A stretch of DNA of 10,765 nt from Entrophospora sp. SA101 (lineage: Eukaryota; Glomeromycota; Glomeromycetes; Entrophosporales; Entrophosporaceae), in contig CAUDNR010000208.1 in the NCBI GenBank assembly GCA_958430865.1, forward strand, positions 26,846 through 37,610. Reading direction: 5' to 3'. Of the stretch, positions 1 to 6,112 are shown in pieces. Every line of letters starts with the position of its first letter. Position 1 is the first letter of the stretch. Below the pieces are notes generated by a model. It did no database searches. It was not told where the DNA came from and saw only the letters and a program-made list of their open reading frames with translations. The position numbers were made by a program, and so were the translations under genes.

Positions 1-228
1 AAACTAGAGATCAATTAATGGAGTTTAAAAAATTTTATAAGATAGTTCTTGAGTTCTATACTTTTATTTAAGGTCATACAAAATATAGGACCATATTTCA
101 TTGTTAAAAAGCAATTTTTTATTGAATGTTCACTAATTTACTAATTTAACAGATACTATAGTAAATTGCAGTCATTATGACATATTCAATAAAATGTACA
201 AATAAATAGTATTATTATACAGTTTTTA

Positions 229-546
229 TTATATTTTTCCTTTTTCAATGTTATCATCATCTGAAGTATTATAAAATCCTGCTTCTCCCACCTCAACCTC
301 TTTATCCTCTTCATCAGTTGTAATTCTTCGTTTTGTACGTCTTGGTTTTTTTATTGTTTTAGCAGTATTAGAAGCAGAAGTATTAGAAGCAGAAGTAGCA
401 GCAGGCGAAATTGAAGTGGAAATAGATTTAGCATTTTTCCATTGTTGTATATCATCATTATCAATTTCCATAGTGTCAACACCATCTTCCTTATCATCAT
501 CATCATTGCTGATAATATTTAATGGGTCAAGATTAATTGGAATAAA
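229..546 (-). CDS. Acidic C-terminal ORF with basic nuclear-signal-like motif (uncertain gene)
   Basis: The reading frame is open on the minus strand from 546 down to a TAA at 229-231. It has an ATG at 471-469, which would give 80 residues; no ATG lies farther upstream in frame. The product is acidic near the start (four Asp in a row, then MEIDNDD), then Ser/Thr/Ala-rich, then has a basic KKPRRTKRR cluster like a nuclear localisation signal, and ends with an acidic tail (TTDEEDKEVEVGEAG, TSDDDNIEKG). The Ser/Ala stretch comes from a 15-bp tandem duplication. A possible splice acceptor (TATTATCAG) ends at 509, so this may be the last exon of a gene whose upstream exons are lost or unrecognised. 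No conserved domain is visible. It lies next to a plus-strand relic beginning at about 532. It could be a real short nuclear protein, a truncated gene end, or chance. Confidence 0.3.
   Translation of the reverse strand, partial: FIPINLDPLNIISNDDDDKEDGVDTMEIDNDDIQQWKNAKSISTSISPAATSASNTSASNTAKTIKKPRRTKRRITTDEEDKEVEVGEAGFYNTSDDDNIEKGKI
364..393. repeat. 15-bp tandem duplication in the acidic ORF
   Basis: The unit AGTATTAGAAGCAGA occurs twice in direct succession on the plus strand and is followed by a partial third copy (AGTAGCAGC). On the minus strand it encodes a repeated SASNT-like pentapeptide. The period is a multiple of three, so the frame is kept. Confidence 0.7.
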
Positions 547-1298
547 TTATGTAGATCATATCTAAAGTTGGCAACTCCAATTAATCTCATAACAAAAGTT
601 CCACGCAAAAGGAATTTGCGGGAAATTTTAGTGAAATCAGATGAAGTTCTATGGGAAAATATCTTCAGCACCTTGTAAATACTTTTTATCATAAAAAAAC
701 GAGGCATTTATTTTTTACGCTAACTTTTTTTTTCTCAAATAGTAGCAGGTGGAAGAACCCAGCTTTCAGACCGATTTTTGTATATACACAGAGTGAAGGA
801 ACATATGTGACTGATGTGGTGGTTCCCCTTCTTTCGGATTACATTGAAAAAATTCCATATATATAAAAATCGGTCAAAAATATGAACGACAAAATTAAGT
901 TACAGAGAGAAATGAATGATGGAATGAGGCGCGGGACTAGATGGAGTAAAATTGGTATTCCAAGTTGCTGGAGAGATGATGCGTCTGAATATATTCATTA
1001 AAAATATAAAAGACGTCCAATCGAAATCCCAGTTGAACTGTATGACGAAAAAGATGTATTCACGGGTATTATTTTTATTTGATTTTCTGATTTTCTGATT
1101 CGGGTTACAAATGGCAGTTGATTGATTATTTGTTTGGTTATATAGAATATCATGATCGTTAACACTTCTCTGCTGTCAAATGCACCAGTGACTAGACCGA
1201 ATAACAATAATAACAAAGTTCCAGAGTGATATGTAGAAGATAATGAGCCATCAATATGAGAATCTTTGTATTATTGGTATATATTTTTAGATCAATAA
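532..1298 (+). pseudogene. Decayed spliced coding relic (TYVTDVVVPLL-type protein)
   Basis: One reading frame can be followed through this region. An exon-like stretch (532-674) reads NLREILVKSDEVLWENIF. A well-formed intron follows at 675-742: GTAAAT donor, GCTAAC branch-like site at 719-724, pyrimidine run, AATAG. The frame then continues with RWKNPAFRPIFVY and TQSEGTYVTDVVVPLL until a TAA at 864-866. It resumes in the same frame with KLQREMNDGMRRG and IGIPSCWRDDASEY, meets a TAA at 999-1001, and resumes with KYKRRPIEIPVELYDEKD. Farther on the frame still reads LLSNAPVTRPNNNNNKVPE, then stops at 1227, 1257 and 1296; a second intron may span about 1066-1145. No start codon is visible. Coding-like text in one frame broken by stops indicates a nonsense-mutated relic. 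The motifs remind me of multi-copy proteins of unknown function in Rhizophagus genomes, but that is recollection. Which acceptor is used (742 or 745) cannot be decided. Confidence 0.5.
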
Positions 1299-2104
1299 AG
1301 CTGACCCTCGAGGTTGAATTTGCTTGACCATAAAAAAATTTACATCCTATTCAAGACATACTTTATGTGATTTAAATATATCGTTGTTTTTATTTGATCG
1401 GCATCAAAACAAGGTAATAATCCCGCCTTGTGTTTGAACATTATAAAAACATCACCAATTCGCCTACTCTTGGGTAAAAACAAACAAACTAATCAAGTTG
1501 CAAATCCTTCAATAATCATTGTTTAATTTCTTGCTTCACTATAAAACTTACACAAATCAACTTTATAATATGCAGTGTGTTAAGAAAAAAACGACGGTGA
1601 CAAAAAATTGCATATCTCAACAATCACATAACATAATTAAATAAATTTAGATTCGTTTGAAATTTTATCAAATTACCTTGTTAAATAAAAAAAATAGACA
1701 TGATCTGCTATTGCCAATTTTCTGTAAAGCTAATTCATATCTTTTTTAAAACTTTGCTAAATTTTTGTCTGAAATTTTAACACGGAATTTTTTAATTCTG
1801 ACACAAATATATACATAATAATCATACAAAAAAAAAATACCAGCTTGTAATGAAAGTTCTGGAGATTATATATATATATAAACTTTCATACTTCCAAATT
1901 TTCTAAATTTTGTCAATTGGAAATAAAAGGAATTTGATTATTTTGAAAAAACAATTCAATGTGTAAATATCTTTAATAATTGCTACATAAAATAACATGC
2001 CTCAAAAATTTCATATGTTATAATCTAAGATCCTTCGATTCTCTGGTATAATTTTCATCATATAATTTTGGCTACTCTTTCATTAAAAACAATATTTTTA
2101 CTAA
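1299..2104. other. AT-rich spacer, no gene seen
   Basis: No reading frame of coding character and no paired splice sites were found on either strand. The stretch contains homopolymer A/T runs and a (TA)n microsatellite at about 1868-1880. Many short words resembling TATA boxes and AATAAA occur, as expected from base composition, and none can be assigned to a gene. Confidence 0.6.
1868..1880. repeat. (TA)n microsatellite
   Basis: An uninterrupted TA dinucleotide run of about six to seven units lies in non-coding AT-rich sequence. Such runs are common in AT-rich fungal spacers and no function is implied. Confidence 0.6.
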
Positions 2105-2690
2105 CCGCCATTTTTTCCTAAACGCCCTGTAGATTCAACAGGATCTAAAAGTGAGGTAAAAAAAATTTACAAGAATTTGGAGATAATATAAATAAAATGG
2201 ATGTGAGTTATAATCAATGTATAGATATGTGAGTAAATATTTATCAAAAAATTTTATTAAAAAAAATCTTAAAATATCATAGTCATTTATCATTTATTTC
2301 AGAAAGGTTTTGTTGAAAGAAAAATTATTACCTGGGTTTGTATTGAAAAGCTATCAAAAATTTGGAAAAAAGGTGGTGGTAAACATCTAAATGTAAATGT
2401 TGTAGAAAAGCTCAAGATAATGTTTCTCCAAGGTAATTTTGATAATTATATATAATTATATGAAGCTCTCAGCTGAAGATATGTTAGATAATCTCTATGT
2501 TCTGGCCAAGAGAAATGAAATTGAAGATGATATACTAACACTTCAGCAAATTAAATAATGTGTCTCAAAATTTAATCAAAAATATAAAAAAGAATCTTCA
2601 ATTATAAATAAAGAAAATAACAAAATCATTGAATTTTTTATATTTTATTATGTTTATCCAAATAAAATTTTAAACTTACTGAGCGTATAA
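2105..2690 (+). pseudogene. Frameshifted coding relic, unknown repeated-type protein
   Basis: Three coding-like pieces occur in order. The first (2105-2188) reads RPVDSTGSKSEVKKIYKN and then meets a stop (TAA 2189-2191). After an intron-like stretch with a GTGAGT donor at 2203 and a TTATTTCAG acceptor at 2294-2302, a second piece (2303 to about 2440) reads FVERKIITWVCIEKL and IWKKGGGKHLNVNVVEKL. A frame change occurs in a TA-rich tract near 2440-2460. The third piece reads KLSAEDMLDNLYVLAKRN, meets a TAA at 2556-2558 just after LTLQQIK, and continues in frame with SKFNQKYKKESS. Splicing across 2433-2472 would restore the frame but needs a 40-nt intron, shorter than any other here. The simplest reading is a dead copy. 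I do not recognise a catalogued domain; the composition suggests a short DNA-binding-like or element-associated protein, which is inference. Confidence 0.5.
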
Positions 2691-2704
2691 TTTTTTCTTT
2701 ATAT

Positions 2705-3086
2705 ATGGAACAAAAGTATATTACAACTTTTTATGCAAAGGTACTCGATTAGTCGTTTTCGTGACATTTTCCCCCCTCCGATCACTAATTAAAATTCACT
2801 GATTCATAGACGGATCATCAATTAACAGTTATTACTGGTCAACCACCTATACAAAGAGCTAACAGTTATCGTCGTCGCATATTGTATTGTGTTAAAAGTA
2901 ATTGTTGTAAACGTACGGCTGACTTTAATCGGCAAAAGCAAAGTAAGTTTAAAGTAAAATTAAATAGGAACTCTATAAGAGAGATTTGTTGCTTTTATTA
3001 TAATTCGTTGTTATTTGCGCCATAAAATTGTGCTTATAGATTCACCGAAGATTTATAGGTACAAGAAAAAGCAGCTAGAAGGGTAA
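2705..3086 (+). CDS. Small three-exon gene, unknown basic protein of 71 residues
   Basis: Exons 2705-2740, 2810-2942 and 3040-3086 join with compatible phases (0, then 1) from ATG at 2705 to TAA at 3084-3086. Intron 1 (2741-2809, 69 nt) has GTACTC and TTCATAG ends with a CACTGAT branch-like site. Intron 2 (2943-3039, 97 nt) has a consensus GTAAGT donor and a GTGCTTATAG acceptor. The product starts MEQKYITTFYAK, is rich in Lys/Arg, contains CVKSNCCKRTADF with three cysteines, and ends YRYKKKQLEG. No signal peptide or membrane segment is apparent and I recognise no family. An AATAAA at 3092-3097 sits just after the stop. The basic, cysteine-containing make-up would suit a small nucleic-acid-binding protein, but this is a guess. 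Exon 1 is only 12 codons, so the start is the least secure part. It could instead be a chance assembly in AT-rich DNA. Confidence 0.42.
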
Positions 3087-3091
3087 TTGTA

Positions 3092-3097
3092 AATAAA
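3092..3097 (+). terminator. Candidate polyadenylation signal AATAAA
   Basis: AATAAA lies 5 bases after the stop of the small three-exon gene. This word is frequent in AT-rich DNA, so only its position supports it. Confidence 0.25.
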
Positions 3098-3442
3098 TTC
3101 GTAAAACAATTTAATCGACGAGTGTAGCTAAAAAGTTAAACCAAGCTCGACATAAACCGTTAAATAATCAAAGTTGATCAAAAGCTACCTCGCAACGTTA
3201 CGAACATTTTATGTATAAAAAAAGCTTAGGACTTTTTCAGAACTCCAAGTCCCAAGACTTAAGTCCGGTCCGATCCCAAATAGGACTGCCACATTTTAAT
3301 ACTAGTATTAGTAAATGATTGACCTCGGCAAAAATACTGATGTATCGTTAATATACGTATATGGACACACATGAGTCTTTAGGATTCTTTACTTTGTTAA
3401 ACTCCAATGCTGATATAAGGAATCTTGTGTTGGGTTTTTTCA
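3098..3442. other. Spacer with short palindromic motifs, no gene seen
   Basis: No coding frame was found. It holds a slightly less AT-rich patch at 3225-3295 with recurring AAGTC/GACTT words, including the perfect palindrome GACTTAAGTC at 3256-3265 and the hairpin-capable AAGTCCCAAGACTT just before it. This may be an eroded repeat. Confidence 0.5.
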
Positions 3443-3450
3443 TATAAATA
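3443..3450 (+). promoter_or_regulatory. Candidate TATA box of the ML-domain gene
   Basis: TATAAATA lies 59 bases upstream of the ATG at 3509, a spacing that leaves room for a short A-rich 5' leader. It is the closest TATA-like word upstream of this gene. AT-rich sequence makes chance matches likely. Confidence 0.4.
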
Positions 3451-3508
3451 AAGAAAGAATTTGATTAAAGTAAAACAAATTAAAAAATCAAAATTATAAT
3501 AACTCAAA

Positions 3509-4099
3509 ATGTACGCAATTAATTATAATAATATTCACTTGTTCTTGTTATTGACATTATTTACAACAATAATAAATTCACTTCCGCATAGTGATTTCAG
3601 AAAAAGAGCACCAGAATTTGGTGCGTTTACTCAGTGTGATGGTGACTTTCCTATAGTTGTTACAGAGGATATATACACTCCATCAATAATTATACCTGGT
3701 GAAAATGTGGTAGAACATGTTGTATGGTATAGCACTGTCGAAATTGGACGAGAAACCGTCTCTGTCTTGAATGTTACCTTACTTGATGGTACACCAATAT
3801 TTACAAACGAGGAAAATTATTGTGAAGGTGATTCAAAACCCCCTAATATAGATTGTCCAATTCCGGCAGGACACCTTCACTTTACACTAGAATATGTGTT
3901 TCCTAGTAGTCCTACTCAACCTGTAAATGAAACTATCCAATACCTCGTAAAATCGACTCGTAAGTTATCTCATATTGTTTTATTAATTTTGCTTGGAAAC
4001 TGACTTTCTAATAAATATTTACAATTTTATTATTCAGTTGTCAGTGAAGGCAGGACTTTATTATGTGTAGAAGGCACATACACTGTAGCATATCCTTAA
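3509..4099 (+). CDS. Secreted ML-domain (NPC2 / PG-PI transfer protein-like) lipid-binding protein
   Basis: Exons 3509-3959 and 4038-4099 join across a 78-nt intron (GTAAGT at 3960, TTATTCAG ending at 4037) to give 170 residues. Reading past the donor would replace the conserved end with an unrelated tail. Residues 1-24 form a signal peptide with a leucine/threonine-rich core (LFLLLTLFTT), and a dibasic RKR at 31-33 could be a Kex2-type processing site. The mature part begins FGAFTQCDGDFPI and ends VSEGRTLLCVEGTYTVAYP, both typical of the MD-2-related lipid-recognition fold. Cysteines at 43, 105, 116 and 160 could form two disulfides (43-160 and 105-116, by family analogy). N-glycosylation sequons are at 88 (NVT) and 140 (NET). 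The family binds sterols or phospholipids in a beta-sandwich pocket; the ligand cannot be read from the sequence. The protein probably enters the secretory pathway and acts in the vacuole or outside the cell. A TATA-like box lies upstream at 3443. Confidence 0.9.
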
Positions 4100-4259
4100 T
4101 TCATATATTTTATATTTTAATGTAATTTTTTTTTTTTGATTTTTAATGTCAAAGCTAAATTCATATGTAAACTCGATAAGTGATCACTTATTTTATATTA
4201 TCAAGTACTTTAAACAATTGATTGCTGCGTCTAAATTACATAATTCATAATTCATAAAT

Positions 4260-4265
4260 AATAAA
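4260..4265 (+). terminator. Candidate polyadenylation signal of the ML-domain gene
   Basis: AATAAA, 160 bases after the stop codon, is the first exact copy downstream of the gene. The distance is plausible for a fungal 3' UTR, but the word is common here. Confidence 0.25.
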
Positions 4266-5182
4266 GCTTATCTGTTAATATTTTGAAATGTTTTTGTTTT
4301 AGTGTTTAAAGGCGTCCGTCCAACCTGTTAGTATTGGAAATAGCCACTGTAGATTCCTATTTTATTTTTTAGAAAATATATTACATTCATGATTAAATTG
4401 TTTCGCTCACGATTAATTATTTTATCAACGATTAATATTAATAACAACAGTTCAATAATAATAGATAGAGCATGGCCGATAAACCAATTTTTTATTGGAC
4501 ATTTTTAGTACCTATAAAAGCATCTAAAACCACTATAACTACCCGTTTTTATTATTTTCTATCTTAATCCTTACACAAATATTTTCGCCTTCATTAACAT
4601 AATAATATCAAATTTGTATCTGGAAGAAACATTGGACCAAATGGTGATTGTAGAATAGAAATTGATACAGAGTTACTATTACTATAAAAAAGCTTGCACG
4701 GAGAACATACGGAAAATGAATTCCCACGCCTTCCAACGGTTTGATTTTTGAAATATTAATAACGCGGACAAAATTTATCATTTCCATATGGGACATGACA
4801 TGATTTGAAGAAAAAATCCAATTATATTATTTCTATTCTCTGGACCAGCATTAATTATATTTCTTTGGTAGTATAACACCGTGATCGACAAAAGCCAATT
4901 TGGCCCATATCCAAGGTGTAATATTGCTTGTAATCAATTAACAGCTAATTAACAATTACCTGTAATCGATTGATTAGATACATTTAATACTCATCAAAAA
5001 TAAAATCTAGGTTGGGGTAGTTTGTTTATTTACAGATAACAACAACATTATTTTTAATGGATTTCAATAAATTTAATATAAATTTAATAAATGTCTGTAT
5101 CAATTATATTATAACTCGAATATAGGCTTATGCTACATCATAATTTTTAAATTTTACTAATGACCTTTTTGTCTTTTGTTAG
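4266..5182. other. Mostly non-coding spacer, no gene called
   Basis: A TATAAAAG word sits at 4513-4520 and is followed by pyrimidine-rich sequence, as at a promoter, but no convincing gene follows. The plus strand reads GPNGDCRIEIDTELLLL from about 4635 and then HTENEFPRLPTV after a stop, within a slightly GC-richer patch at 4690-4800. This may be an eroded coding or repeat fragment. The minus-strand frame at 4608-4796 has no splice or start context and is hydrophobic by base composition. The rest, up to the pyrimidine-rich acceptor-like site at 5167-5182, is AT-rich without structure that I can interpret. Confidence 0.45.
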
Positions 5183-5535
5183 TATACATATTAAATGTTC
5201 AAATTAAAGGAGCAGCCAATGGTAGCTAATGGTGCGCGAAAAATTTCATAAATCTGTTTGTGTTCTATTCTAATGATAAAACTACTAGAACCAAGTGTTT
5301 CAGACTGAATATTGATATTTTAGTTTCTGAAACGAGCAAAGCATTCATTTTGATGGGTATTGAGAAACTCAAGATGTCATTTATACCAAGTAACATTCTG
5401 GAAGTTGTAATCAGTGAATGTTGTTTTAGGCTTCATAATTATGATGCCTCAGAGAAGATTTGCGATTACGAAAAACTAAGAATCATAATAATGAAAAAAC
5501 CCACCAAATTTACAGTATTCACAGGAACTTCATAA
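5183..5535 (+). pseudogene. Exon-like open stretch without start codon, unknown
   Basis: A strong acceptor-like sequence (TTTTTGTCTTTTGTTAG) ends at 5182. The following frame reads YILNVQIKGAANGS, meets a single TAA at 5227-5229, and then stays open to the TAA at 5533-5535. It includes CFRLNIDILVSETSKAFIL and SNILEVVISECCFRLH. There is no ATG near the beginning of the long open part; the first in-frame ATG is at 5353, within LMGIEKLKM. Composition is coding-like but I recognise no domain. An intron that would remove the TAA while keeping the frame was sought (donor GTAGCT at 5222, acceptor CTACTAG at 5288) and fails on phase. It may be a broken exon of a lost gene or chance. Confidence 0.25.
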
Positions 5536-5726
5536 ATTTACTTGCCCAAAATTATGCAAACATTAACATTATACTATCGATGATGTTTATGCGGTTGCGT
5601 TGATTTAAATGATAAACGTCCAAAATTGTTCTGCTAAAGTTCTTGATTGGCCGATTTCTTGATACCACCCTTTAAATATTCAAGAATGAGATAAATCAGA
5701 TGATTAATACGTTGGTTTTTATTTTA

Positions 5727-5850
5727 GCCAAAAAGTATGGAAGAGGCTAAAATGAATTATTTCTCCAAACTCCAAGTGACAGGCAAAAGGTCTCTTTATT
5801 ACCAATATGATTTACAAGTTGCAACAATCATTTCTTTTCAATTGTTGTAA
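5727..5850 (+). other. Possible terminal exon fragment, unknown
   Basis: A pyrimidine-rich acceptor-like site (GGTTTTTATTTTAG) ends at 5726. The next frame has an ATG at 5737-5739 and reads SKLQVTGKRSLYYQYDL before ending at TAA 5848-5850, giving 37 residues from the ATG. No donor or upstream exon could be paired with it and the family is unknown. It may be another relic. Confidence 0.22.
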
Positions 5851-6044
5851 AATATTTCTTACGATTGCTGTTATTCTTTAACACTAGGGCCAAAATGTTT
5901 AAAATAAAATAAAAGATGGAGGAAACGAAATATATAGATGGTTCGAATAATATATTATCAAAAAGATATGAAATTTTGTTAAATAAAGAATATATACATT
6001 ATAAAACATCATTACAAACGAATCAACTTATTTACACTTTGTAT
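5851..6044. other. AT-rich convergent spacer, nothing assigned
   Basis: This stretch lies downstream of the minus-strand helicase gene. It contains no open frame of coding character and no RNA gene that I could recognise. Confidence 0.5.
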
Positions 6045-6050
6045 TTTATT
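6045..6050 (-). terminator. Candidate polyadenylation signal of the helicase gene
   Basis: AATAAA on the minus strand lies 62 bases beyond the stop codon of the large gene, at the usual position for a short fungal 3' UTR. Support is positional only. Confidence 0.35.
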
Positions 6051-6112
6051 TGGGAATATGACCTTTTACACTGAATCTCATTAGAATAACAAAAGAAAAT
6101 AGAAATTCACAA

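Noticed and set aside
519..707. Minus-strand open frame of 62 codons
   Set aside because: It lies opposite the plus-strand relic, whose reading gains support from an intron with a branch-like site and from continuation in one frame downstream; the minus frame has no such context. Joining it to the acidic ORF at 229-546 would need a frameshift.
1082..1099. GATTTTCT direct duplication as a possible target-site duplication
   Set aside because: The two copies are adjacent with no element between them, so it is only a short tandem duplication, probably inside an intron of the relic.
998..1216. Minus-strand open frame of 72 codons
   Set aside because: It is antisense to the relic at 532-1298, is hydrophobic by AT bias, and lacks any splice or promoter context.
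4608..4796. Minus-strand open frame of 62 codons
   Set aside because: Composition is typical of AT-rich chance frames; no domain, no neighbouring exons and no terminator were found.
5941..5953. GGTTCGAAT word resembling a tRNA T-loop
   Set aside because: No acceptor stem, anticodon arm or D arm can be built around it on either strand.
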